DNA from: an uncultured Bacilli bacterium
GTDB lineage: Bacteria; Bacillota_I; Bacilli_A; RF39; UBA660
Direction: 5' to 3'
Assembly: GCA_934133015.1 (NCBI GenBank)
Contig: CAKPAQ010000073.1
Coordinates: 1-5,208 of the forward strand
Length of the DNA stretch: 5,208 bases
Position 1 is the first letter of the stretch. Each line of letters starts with the position of its first letter. The position numbers were made by a program, and so were the translations under genes. Of the stretch, positions 1 to 5,208 are shown piece by piece. Below the pieces are notes generated by a model. That model had not been told where the DNA came from. It ran no database searches and worked only from the letters and a program-made list of their open reading frames with translations.

Positions 1-1
1 T

Positions 2-712
2 GGTTACATTATCACTATAGCTACAGGCCGAATTTTATCATCTGCCTTAAATGCTACTGATCAAGCTGAATTTGCTAACTATATAATCACAGATAACGGT
101 TCTTGTGTTTATAAAGCAGATACTAAAGAATTAATATATGGAAATTACTTAAGTGAACAAGTAGCTGATTACTGTTTTAATTATTATAATGATTATTGCC
201 ACTACATTGATTTTTGTGATAAAGATAAAATATATAAATATTCAGATAATCCAGTATATGATAAAACAATGGATAATATTATTGATAATACTAAAGATAA
301 ACAATATATTTTAAATAATTGTAAAAATATAACTCACATTTCAATGTCTATAAAAAATAATAATAAAATTTTAGAAATATATAACGATATACTTAATAAA
401 TTTAAAGAAGAAATAGAAATAATAATCATGAAAGATTCATTTGACCAAGATAAATGGTTTGATATAATGTCAATTGGTTCATCTAAGTATAATATGGTAA
501 GTAAATTAGCTACTTATTTAAATATAAATAATAGTGAAATAATTGCGTTTGGTGATGGCTTAAATGATGTAGAAATGATTAAAAATTGTGGTAAAGGAAT
601 AGCTTTGATTAATGCCCTAGAAGAAGTAAAAAATGTTAGCGATGATATTACTAAATTTGATAATAATCATGATGGCGTAATTAATTATTTAAAGGAGTTT
701 TTAAATGAATAA
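2..712 (+). CDS. Cof-type HAD phosphatase, 5'-truncated by window edge
   Basis: The frame is open from base 2, so the protein enters from outside the window; 236 codons are visible. The family usually has about 260-270 residues, so roughly 30 N-terminal residues, including the nucleophile motif I (DxD), are missing from view. Visible landmarks, numbered from the first complete codon: motif II region ATGR at 7-10; DNGS at 31-34, typical of the Cof cap boundary; a probable motif III lysine at 162 in GSSKYNM; motif IV GDGLND at 184-189, whose aspartates bind Mg2+; and a C-terminal dGV..YL ending. The cap between them is of the C2 type. Members are cytosolic Mg2+-dependent phosphatases acting on sugar phosphates, nucleotides or flavin and PLP-type phosphates; the substrate here is unknown. 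The internal ATG at 269 is not the start, because clear HAD sequence lies upstream of it. The stop overlaps the next gene by 8 bases, indicating co-transcription and probably translational coupling. Confidence 0.9.
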   Translation, partial: GYIITIATGRILSSALNATDQAEFANYIITDNGSCVYKADTKELIYGNYLSEQVADYCFNYYNDYCHYIDFCDKDKIYKYSDNPVYDKTMDNIIDNTKDKQYILNNCKNITHISMSIKNNNKILEIYNDILNKFKEEIEIIIMKDSFDQDKWFDIMSIGSSKYNMVSKLATYLNINNSEIIAFGDGLNDVEMIKNCGKGIALINALEEVKNVSDDITKFDNNHDGVINYLKEFLNE

Positions 713-1349
713 AGTCGTAATATTTGACTGGGGTGGAATAGTTGAAAGCCATGAAAATGATTCCAAAGATATTAAAAACGCTCTAATAAGAATTATAAGA
801 AGATTAAATAAAGATATCACAGATGAAGAGATATTAGCTAAATGGTGTTATCAAACTTCTAAAGGAATCTCAATTGGAACAACTAATGATATAGATGAAA
901 TAAAGGATTGGGTTAATTTAATTCAAAAACAAATGAATATTAATGTATCTTTTGATGATTTTAAACGAATGTATCAGGAAGAATTCTCATATGTTAAGTA
1001 TTATAGGGATGTTGTTCAATTTGCTCATTCACTAAAAGGAAAATGTAAAATAGCTATTTTATCTAATTTAATTTCTTTTGACAAAGAAAGAATTAATAAA
1101 CAATATGATTTAAGTAAATTTGATTATGTATATTTATCATTTGAAGTTGGAATGGAAAAGCCTAATAAAGATATATATGAGTATGTATTAAATGATTTAA
1201 AGGTAAAACCAGAACAGATTTTATTTATAGATGATGACACTAGTAATATTCAAATGGCTAAAGAATATGGATGGAATACATGTCAAGCTTATGGATATGA
1301 ATTAGATAAGATAAAGGAAAGTGTTAATAATTTTTTGAATGAGGTCTAA
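705..1349 (+). CDS. HAD-superfamily hydrolase, subfamily IA (YihX-like)
   Basis: A 214-residue protein of the usual length for HAD subfamily IA enzymes with a small helical cap. Motif I is IFDWGGIV with nucleophile Asp8; motif II is ILSNL with Ser120-Asn121; motif III lysine is Lys152 in MEKPNKDIYEYVL; motif IV is FIDDDTSN with Asp176-178. The helical cap lies at about residues 15-100. The position two after the nucleophile, normally an Asp acting as acid/base, is Gly10. The same DxG pattern occurs in E. coli YihX (FDLGN), a glucose-1-phosphate phosphatase, so activity is not excluded. The substrate is unknown. The start at 705 is supported by AAAGGAG at 691-697, 7 bases upstream, and the gene overlaps the preceding HAD gene by 8 bases. 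It is followed by murI after 21 bases, so the three genes probably form one transcript. Confidence 0.9.
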   Translation: MNKVVIFDWGGIVESHENDSKDIKNALIRIIRRLNKDITDEEILAKWCYQTSKGISIGTTNDIDEIKDWVNLIQKQMNINVSFDDFKRMYQEEFSYVKYYRDVVQFAHSLKGKCKIAILSNLISFDKERINKQYDLSKFDYVYLSFEVGMEKPNKDIYEYVLNDLKVKPEQILFIDDDTSNIQMAKEYGWNTCQAYGYELDKIKESVNNFLNEV

Positions 1350-1370
1350 ATATTAAAAGTATGGTGTTTT

Positions 1371-2099
1371 ATGAATGAAAAAATAGGAATTTTTGATTCT
1401 GGAATTGGTGGAGTAACAGTATTAAGAGAAATTATTAAGGTTATTCCTGATATGGATTATATTTATTATAGTGACTCTATAAATAATCCATATGGTGAAA
1501 AAACTAAAGAGGAATTACTAGAAATAGTAGATAATATAATAAATTATTTTATAAAAAGAAAGTGTAAAATAATTGTATTTGCCTGTAATACTGCTACAGC
1601 TTTAACTATTAATGAAATGAGAAATAAATATAAAGATTTAACATTGATTGGTATTGAACCAGCCTACAAAATGGTTCATGACTACAATATGGATAAAAAA
1701 ACTTTAGTAATGGCAACACCAGCCACAATAAATAGTGAAAAATTTCAAAAATTATATATGACTTATGATAATAAAAATACAATTTTATTACCATGTCCTG
1801 GACTAGCTAATATAATTGAGAACAATGATACAAAAGAAGTGTTGAATTATTTAAATAATACACTACCAAAGAATGAAAAAATAGAGATAGTAGTATTAGG
1901 ATGTACGCATTATCCACTAATAAAAAAAGAAATAAAAGAAACACTTGGAGATGTTTTATTTTATGATGGAAGTGTTGGTGTAGCTACAAGAGCAAAATCT
2001 TTATTAACTAATAATAATGGAAGTGGAAAAGTAGAATTTATTGATTCTAGTTCATCAAAAGAAAAGAAAAATAGGTTCTATAAATTACTAAATAAATAA
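1371..2099 (+). CDS. murI: Glutamate racemase
   Basis: Cytosolic cofactor-independent enzyme interconverting L- and D-glutamate, supplying D-Glu for the peptidoglycan stem peptide. The 242-residue protein carries the full family pattern: GIFDSGIGG at 6-14 with Asp9 and Ser10; NNPYG at 38-42; ACNTATA at 71-77 with catalytic Cys72; a TPATI motif at 116-120; LGCTHYPLI at 176-184 with catalytic Cys178 and His180; and a YDGS element near 198-201. It is slightly shorter than the usual 260-270 residues, mainly in loops between about residues 120 and 170, but no key residue is missing. The Shine-Dalgarno sequence is poor: only GGTG at 1363-1366 lies close to the start, and an ATG at 1361 in another frame opens a five-codon reading frame ending across the murI start. 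Translation may depend on the upstream HAD gene. No terminator lies immediately after it; the first good one is the hairpin at 2221-2283. Confidence 0.95.
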   Translation: MNEKIGIFDSGIGGVTVLREIIKVIPDMDYIYYSDSINNPYGEKTKEELLEIVDNIINYFIKRKCKIIVFACNTATALTINEMRNKYKDLTLIGIEPAYKMVHDYNMDKKTLVMATPATINSEKFQKLYMTYDNKNTILLPCPGLANIIENNDTKEVLNYLNNTLPKNEKIEIVVLGCTHYPLIKKEIKETLGDVLFYDGSVGVATRAKSLLTNNNGSGKVEFIDSSSSKEKKNRFYKLLNK

Positions 2100-2158
2100 T
2101 ATTAAAAACTATAATAACAATAAGTTAAACCTTTTAAAGATTAATTTATTATTTTATA

Positions 2159-2187
2159 TTTACCACTACATAGAATTATGATATTAT
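2159..2187 (+). promoter_or_regulatory. Possible sigma-A promoter inside the IS relic
   Basis: TTTACC at 2159-2164 (four of six matches to TTGACA), a 17-base spacer, and TATTAT at 2182-2187 (five of six) preceded by an extended -10 TG at 2179-2180. Transcription would begin near 2194 and run into the two hairpins downstream. In such AT-rich DNA promoter-like matches arise easily by chance, so this is a candidate only. Confidence 0.35.
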
Positions 2188-2220
2188 ATAAGTATAAAGA
2201 TTCATTGAATCTTTTGGAGC

Positions 2221-2283
2221 AGTATACAGAACCTTGATCGGAGTGGAGAATCATTTCAAGGCTTGTATACTTTTTATTTTTTT
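2221..2283 (+). terminator. Terminator-like hairpin downstream of murI
   Basis: On the plus strand AGTATACA (2221-2228) pairs with TGTATACT (2264-2271), continued by a G-U pair, and CCTTGA (2232-2237) pairs with TCAAGG (2256-2261). This gives about 15 base pairs with a small internal bulge and an 18-base loop. T-runs follow at 2271-2275 and 2277-2283. It has the form of an intrinsic terminator and is the first one after murI, about 120 bases past its stop. It lies inside the minus-strand transposase relic, over the HSDQG motif, so its origin is probably secondary. The long loop and imperfect stem make its efficiency uncertain. Confidence 0.5.
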
Positions 2284-2471
2284 CAATGATTTTAGCCAAG
2301 ACAATATGATAGAAATCAGGGTTGCCTTTTTTTGTTTGATAAATAAGTCCATATAAAGAGTAAGTTCATAATAATGTTTGTTTTCCAAAAACGATCATGT
2401 CAGTAACTACAATTTAAAAAGATCTTAATAGATTTAACTCAGCCAAAATAAGATTAGGAAACTTATTGTGA

Positions 2472-2669
2472 TATTCATTAAATAAATCGCAAGCAGTTAT
2501 TCTATTTAACAAATGCATTGATATAAATATAGATTCATTACAAAATAATTTAGATTTTAATATAAACACTGTTATATTATATGCTGTATATGTAATTATA
2601 ATGGGAGATATAGAAGAAATACCAAATTTAGATGAGATTTATGACAGCTGGTTAAAATATAAAAAATAG
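2472..2669 (+). pseudogene. 3' end of an unknown gene, no start codon
   Basis: The frame is open from just after a TGA (2469-2471) to TAG at 2667-2669, 65 codons. The only in-frame ATG (2601) leaves 22 residues and has no Shine-Dalgarno sequence. The C-terminal part reads like a genuine protein end: a hydrophobic stretch around VILYAVYVIIMGD, then an acidic and aromatic tail IEEIPNLDEIYDSWLKYKK. I do not recognise the family. It abuts the transposase relic, and the two readings overlap at about 2472-2520, so the true junction lies somewhere there. The simplest reading is a gene whose front was lost through insertion or deletion. A chance open frame cannot be excluded in a sequence this short. 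Confidence 0.4.
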
Positions 2670-2778
2670 ATTTTCTATACTAACAAAAGAATTATTAAAT
2701 AATAAAAAAATGATATTAATCTTTATCTTATTTAATAACTCTTTTTGTCATAATCTAAAAATGTTTTTTCGTAAATAC

Positions 2779-2807
2779 TTTTCATATTTCATATTATGTA
2801 TTATAAT
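2779..2807 (+). promoter_or_regulatory. Probable sigma-A promoter of cdsA-rseP
   Basis: A perfect -10 box TATAAT at 2802-2807 with TTTTCA at 2779-2784 as -35 (four of six matches), spacer 17 bases. The predicted start near 2814 gives a short leader of about 25 bases containing the cdsA ribosome binding site. Position between the debris of the gene-poor stretch and the first gene of the pair supports it. Confidence 0.55.
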
Positions 2808-2839
2808 GATATCAATAAATAATTATCCGGAGGATCAAA

Positions 2840-3640
2840 ATGAAAAAAAGAATTATTGGTGCTATATTGTTATTAGCTATATTTATTCCCTTATTAATAA
2901 AGGGTGGTATATACTTTACAGGACTTTGTTTAGTAGCAGGACTTATGGGGTTTAAAGAATTGTATGACTTACGTTATAAAGAAAAAAAATTACCATTGGT
3001 ATTATTACTAGTATCATTTTTATGTGTAGGCTTTCTAATAGTTCATAACTATGACTCTATGGAATTTACATTAGTTCATGGTTATGAAGTACTTAGTCTA
3101 TTTACCTTAGCATTTCTAATCCCAATAGTAATAATAAATGATTTCAATAAGTATAATTTAGAAGACGCTCTATATCTATTTGGATCAGCTATGTTTTTAG
3201 GCTTATCATTTAATTTAATGATATTAGTTAGAAACTATTCACTAGAATATATAATTTACTTCTTCTTAATAACTACTATTACAGATTGCTTTGCTTTATT
3301 TAGTGGTAAATTAGTAGGAAGACATAAACTAGCCCCTAAAATATCACCAAATAAAACAATTGAAGGAACTATAGGTGGTACTATAATGGGAACATTTGTT
3401 GGTTGCATTTACTACTTAACAGTCATAAATCCTGATATAAACTTATTAATAATAATATCACTTACTATATTATTCTCTTTAGTTGGTCAAATTGGAGACT
3501 TAGTATTATCAGCTATTAAAAGAGTTTATGGAAAAAAAGATTTCTCTAACTTAATCCCAGGTCATGGTGGAATATTAGATAGATTTGATAGTATTATTTT
3601 TGTTATAATCACAGCTATATTATTTTTAAGCATCATCTAA
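2840..3640 (+). CDS. cdsA: Phosphatidate cytidylyltransferase (CDP-diacylglycerol synthase)
   Basis: Integral membrane enzyme that joins CTP and phosphatidic acid to make CDP-diacylglycerol, precursor of phosphatidylglycerol and other bacterial phospholipids. The 266-residue length is normal. The family signature is complete at residues 224-250, SxIKR followed by KDFSNLIPGHGGILDRFD, preceded by the conserved GQIGDL around 216-221 (Asp220). A second conserved block, TDCFALFSGKLVGRHKLAPKISPNKTIEG, lies at about 148-176. About eight hydrophobic segments span the chain, starting at residues 5-20 and ending at 251-266, with a long polar cytoplasmic part around 156-177. The start is fixed by GGAGGA at 2829-2834, 5 bases before ATG, and by the typical MKKRIIGA beginning. 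rseP follows after 12 bases. In Bacillus and relatives cdsA lies after frr-uppS; here it is preceded by insertion sequence debris instead. Confidence 0.96.
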   Translation: MKKRIIGAILLLAIFIPLLIKGGIYFTGLCLVAGLMGFKELYDLRYKEKKLPLVLLLVSFLCVGFLIVHNYDSMEFTLVHGYEVLSLFTLAFLIPIVIINDFNKYNLEDALYLFGSAMFLGLSFNLMILVRNYSLEYIIYFFLITTITDCFALFSGKLVGRHKLAPKISPNKTIEGTIGGTIMGTFVGCIYYLTVINPDINLLIIISLTILFSLVGQIGDLVLSAIKRVYGKKDFSNLIPGHGGILDRFDSIIFVIITAILFLSII

Positions 3641-3652
3641 AAGGAGGAAAAT

Positions 3653-4693
3653 ATGCTAACTTTAATTTATTTTGTATTAGTTTTAGGAATAATAGTATTA
3701 ATACATGAATCTGGGCATTTTCTATTTGCTAAATTGTTTAATATATATGTTTATGAATTCGCAATTGGAATGGGTCCTAAATTATTCAGTTGGAAATCTA
3801 AAAAAGGTGAGACAGTATATTCAATTAGACTTATTCCTATAGGTGGTTTTTGTTCACTTGCAGGAGAAGATGTAGACAATGATAAAGAAATACCAAGAGA
3901 TAGAAAACTATTTGCTAAACCTATTTGGCAAAGATTATTAGTTATGTTCTTTGGAGCTGGCTTTAACTTTATTGGTGCTTTAATTATATTATTTACAATA
4001 GGATTATTTTGGGGATCAGCTGTTTCAAAACCTATTTTAGGTGAAGTAACAAAAGATTATCCCGCTTATACAGCAGGACTTCAAAAAGGAGATTATGTAA
4101 AAAAGATAAATAATCATAAAATAAAATCATCAGATGATATCTTAATTTACTTACAAGTAGAAGATAAATCAAAACCTATTGTGTTTACCATTGAAAGAGA
4201 TAATAAAGAATATGAGTTTAAAGTAAAACCAGTTGAAGAAGAAGTAGATGGTAATAAAATATATAGAATTGGTGTTAGTATAAATAATGAAGTAGAACAT
4301 GGCTTTCTTGCTGCGGTTAAATATTCATTTGCTAAATCAGCATCATTATTTAGACAAATGGTAATAACTTTTAAAGGGTTATTTACAGGTGGTATATCTG
4401 TTAATCAATTATCTGGACCAGTTGGTATATATAATGTTGTTGGTCAACAAAGAGAAGCAGGATTTCAAAATATCTTATACTTAATAGCGCTTTTAAGTAT
4501 AAATGTTGGTTTTATTAACTTAATTCCATTCCCAGCTTTTGATGGAGGAAGAATCCTATTCCTAGTTATTGAAAAAATAAAAGGAAGTCCAGTTAAGCCA
4601 GAAACTGAAAACCTAATTCATACAATTGGTTTTATATTACTAATGGCATTAATGCTTTATGTAACATTTAATGATATTCTTAAATTATTTTAG
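3653..4693 (+). CDS. rseP: Site-2 intramembrane zinc metalloprotease, RseP/RasP type
   Basis: Membrane-embedded protease of the M50 family that performs the second cut in regulated intramembrane proteolysis; in Firmicutes (RasP) known targets include anti-sigma factors, FtsL and signal peptide remnants. The zinc motif HESGH is at residues 18-22 in the first membrane segment, with Glu19 catalytic. The third zinc ligand lies in NLIPFPAFDGGR, residues 289-300 (Asp297). A single PDZ domain occupies about 125-195, including the PAYTAGLQKGD carboxylate-binding loop region at 137-147. Further membrane segments are about 97-119, 272-292 and 323-340. At 346 residues it is shorter than RasP of B. subtilis (about 420), but all catalytic elements are present. 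AAGGAGG at 3641-3647, 5 bases before ATG, is a strong ribosome binding site. It shares a transcript with cdsA and ends in a terminator. The usual neighbour dxr is missing between them, and proS or polC does not follow. Confidence 0.95.
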   Translation: MLTLIYFVLVLGIIVLIHESGHFLFAKLFNIYVYEFAIGMGPKLFSWKSKKGETVYSIRLIPIGGFCSLAGEDVDNDKEIPRDRKLFAKPIWQRLLVMFFGAGFNFIGALIILFTIGLFWGSAVSKPILGEVTKDYPAYTAGLQKGDYVKKINNHKIKSSDDILIYLQVEDKSKPIVFTIERDNKEYEFKVKPVEEEVDGNKIYRIGVSINNEVEHGFLAAVKYSFAKSASLFRQMVITFKGLFTGGISVNQLSGPVGIYNVVGQQREAGFQNILYLIALLSINVGFINLIPFPAFDGGRILFLVIEKIKGSPVKPETENLIHTIGFILLMALMLYVTFNDILKLF

Positions 4694-4720
4694 GAAAAGT
4701 GAAAAACTTTTCCTTTTTTT
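4692..4720 (+). terminator. Intrinsic terminator after rseP
   Basis: GGAAAAGT (4693-4700) pairs perfectly with ACTTTTCC (4706-4713) around a five-base GAAAA loop, extended by one A-T pair, and is followed by a T-run to 4720. The stem begins with the last base of the rseP TAG stop, so there is no 3' untranslated spacer. It closes the cdsA-rseP transcript and separates it from priA. Confidence 0.85.
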
Positions 4721-4762
4721 AGTTATTTCGCAAATTCTTTACATAATTATTTATATAGGTTA

Positions 4763-4771
4763 TGTTATAAT
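4763..4771 (+). promoter_or_regulatory. Extended -10 promoter of priA
   Basis: TGTTATAAT is a perfect extended -10 element (TGnTATAAT). No good -35 sits 17 bases upstream (ATAATT at 4743-4748), which is usual for extended -10 promoters. An alternative, TTTACA at 4738-4743 with TATGTT at 4761-4766 and 17 bases between, overlaps it. Either would start transcription about 15-25 bases before the priA ATG, just after the rseP terminator. Confidence 0.6.
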
Positions 4772-4792
4772 GAAAAAAAGAGAAGTGATGGT

Positions 4793-5208
4793 ATGATAGT
4801 AGATGTATTAGTAGAATTATCTAATAGAAATGTTGATAAAACTTTTTCTTATTCAGTACCATCAACTTTAAAAGATAAAATCAAAGTTGGAATCAGAGTA
4901 TTAGTACCATTTGGTAAACAAACTTTAGAAGGTTTTATTTTAAATATTAAAGATACTGTTGATGAAGATTTAGAATTAAAAGAAATAATAGAAGTTATTG
5001 ATGATGAAATTATTTTAGATAAAGAATTGTTAGAACTTGGTAAATATATTAGTGAATCAACTTTATCAACCCTAATTAGTTCATATCAAGTAATGTTACC
5101 TAAGGCATTAAAAGCTAAAGAAGGCGTAAACATTAATAAAAAAATAGAAACCTATATTGTACTTGAAAAAGAGCCAAGTAATAAACTAACAATAGCTCAG
5201 TCTAAAAT
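4793..5208 (+). CDS. priA: Primosomal protein N' (PriA helicase), N-terminal part
   Basis: PriA is a 3'-to-5' superfamily II helicase that recognises abandoned replication forks and reloads the replisome. The 138 complete codons seen run off the right edge; full proteins are about 730-800 residues, so only the N-terminal DNA-binding domains are present. Residues 1-60 match the 3'-end-binding domain: VDVLVELSNRNVDKTFSYSVP, then VGIRVLVPFGKQTLEGFIL. The following segment (about 75-110), LLELGKYISESTLSTL to MLPKALK, matches the start of the winged-helix region, where relatives have an aYiA.yY.splg..l...LP pattern. Walker motifs and zinc-binding cysteines lie beyond the window. The chosen ATG at 4793 begins the conserved domain directly; the ribosome binding site is the off-consensus GAAGTGAT at 4782-4789, matching the 3' part of the full anti-SD complement. 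The gene has its own promoter after a terminator, so it is separate from cdsA-rseP. Confidence 0.93.
   Translation, partial: MIVDVLVELSNRNVDKTFSYSVPSTLKDKIKVGIRVLVPFGKQTLEGFILNIKDTVDEDLELKEIIEVIDDEIILDKELLELGKYISESTLSTLISSYQVMLPKALKAKEGVNINKKIETYIVLEKEPSNKLTIAQSK

Larger units (their letters stand above)
2141..2520 (-). pseudogene. Degenerate IS3-family transposase (OrfB, rve domain)
   Basis: Reading the minus strand gives the DDE integrase-core motifs of IS3-family OrfB transposases. HSDQGSVYCSKRFNE is encoded at about 2201-2245, with the second catalytic Asp at 2237-2239. VVTDM, with the first catalytic Asp at 2399-2401, is 54 codons earlier in the same frame, near the 57-60 usual in the family. 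FPNLI, resembling the segment before the core, lies at about 2455-2469. The frame has a TAA just before VVTD and a TGA (about 2362-2364) between the two Asp. Between them, YYELTLYMDLF, matching the conserved DLF strand, is in another frame, so indels have occurred. After YNII the expected SMS motif is reached only by a one-base shift, then TAA at 2141-2143. The downstream DNA..E region with the catalytic Glu is absent, as are OrfA and any inverted termini I can recognise. The gene is dead. The upstream boundary near 2520 is approximate. Confidence 0.8.
2100..2839. other. Gene-poor stretch between murI and cdsA
   Basis: About 740 bases with no intact gene. From left to right it contains a promoter-like sequence, a minus-strand IS3-type transposase relic with a plus-strand terminator-like hairpin inside it, a plus-strand gene tail without a start, about 110 bases (2670-2778) in which I see nothing supported, and the cdsA promoter. 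It reads as a site where an insertion sequence arrived and decayed, probably together with loss of a neighbouring gene. Confidence 0.75.

Noticed and set aside
269..712. ATG at 269 as the start of the first HAD protein
   Set aside because: The same frame is open to the window edge and encodes the ATGR and DNGS landmarks of the family before this ATG, so the gene begins outside the window.
1609..1794. 61-codon minus-strand open frame inside murI
   Set aside because: It lies wholly within the well-supported murI gene and shows no protein family features; it is a shadow of the coding strand.
2196..2283. Riboswitch or T-box leader from the paired hairpins and the GGAG segments
   Set aside because: No known riboswitch core or T-box motif matches, no coding gene follows in the right place, and the minus-strand HSDQGSVY reading explains the sequence as transposase.
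2601..2669. 22-residue small protein starting at ATG 2601
   Set aside because: There is no ribosome binding site, and the protein-like sequence continues upstream of this ATG in the same frame, which favours a gene tail.
2692..2738. 11-bp inverted repeat TTATTAAATAA / TTATTTAATAA
   Set aside because: It consists only of A and T, has a 25-base gap and no T-run; such repeats are expected by chance at this composition, and it does not bracket the transposase relic.
2710..2955. 81-codon plus-strand open frame overlapping the start of cdsA
   Set aside because: It has no ribosome binding site, is rich in Phe/Ile/Tyr as expected of random AT-rich sequence, contains the cdsA promoter and runs out of frame through the certain cdsA coding region.
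4738..4771. TTTACA at 4738 as -35 for TATAAT at 4766
   Set aside because: The spacer would be 22 bases, too long; the extended -10 reading or the TATGTT alternative fits better.

Overview
The window comes from an AT-rich bacterium, most likely a low-GC Firmicutes or Bacilli-type lineage, possibly one of the uncultured relatives of Mollicutes that still have a wall. Evidence for this is the strong A/T bias at third codon positions, AAGGAGG-type ribosome binding sites, close gene packing, and the gene set murI, cdsA, rseP (RasP-like) and priA. A glutamate racemase implies peptidoglycan. All eight tryptophan codons I count in the intact genes are TGG, and no gene ends in TGA. This fits the standard bacterial code better than the Mycoplasma code. 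The exact taxon cannot be fixed from the sequence.

Left block (1-2099, plus strand): the C-terminal part of a Cof-type HAD phosphatase that runs off the left edge, a second HAD phosphatase (YihX-like, subfamily IA) overlapping it by 8 bases, and murI 21 bases further on. These look like one operon. MurI supplies D-glutamate for peptidoglycan; the substrates of the two phosphatases cannot be read from sequence.

Middle block (2100-2839): about 740 bases without an intact gene. It holds a decayed IS3-family transposase on the minus strand (about 2141-2520), recognisable by its HSDQGSVY and VVTDM catalytic motifs, interrupted by stops and frameshifts and lacking both ends. Next to it is a plus-strand reading frame without a start codon (2472-2669) that looks like the 3' end of an unknown gene. 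Within the transposase relic the plus strand carries a promoter-like sequence and a 15-bp hairpin followed by T-runs, which could now terminate the murI operon or end a short RNA. From about 2670 to 2778 I see nothing supported; the cdsA promoter follows.

Right block (2779-5208, plus strand): a promoter, cdsA (CDP-diacylglycerol synthase) and rseP (site-2 membrane protease) 12 bases apart, an intrinsic terminator whose stem begins in the rseP stop codon, then a new extended -10 promoter and the N-terminal third or less of priA (primosomal helicase), cut by the right edge. cdsA and rseP are adjacent in many Firmicutes, usually with dxr between them; dxr is absent here.

I found no clearly new biological system. 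The most unusual part is the middle block, where a mobile element relic, a gene fragment and possible plus-strand transcription signals coincide.
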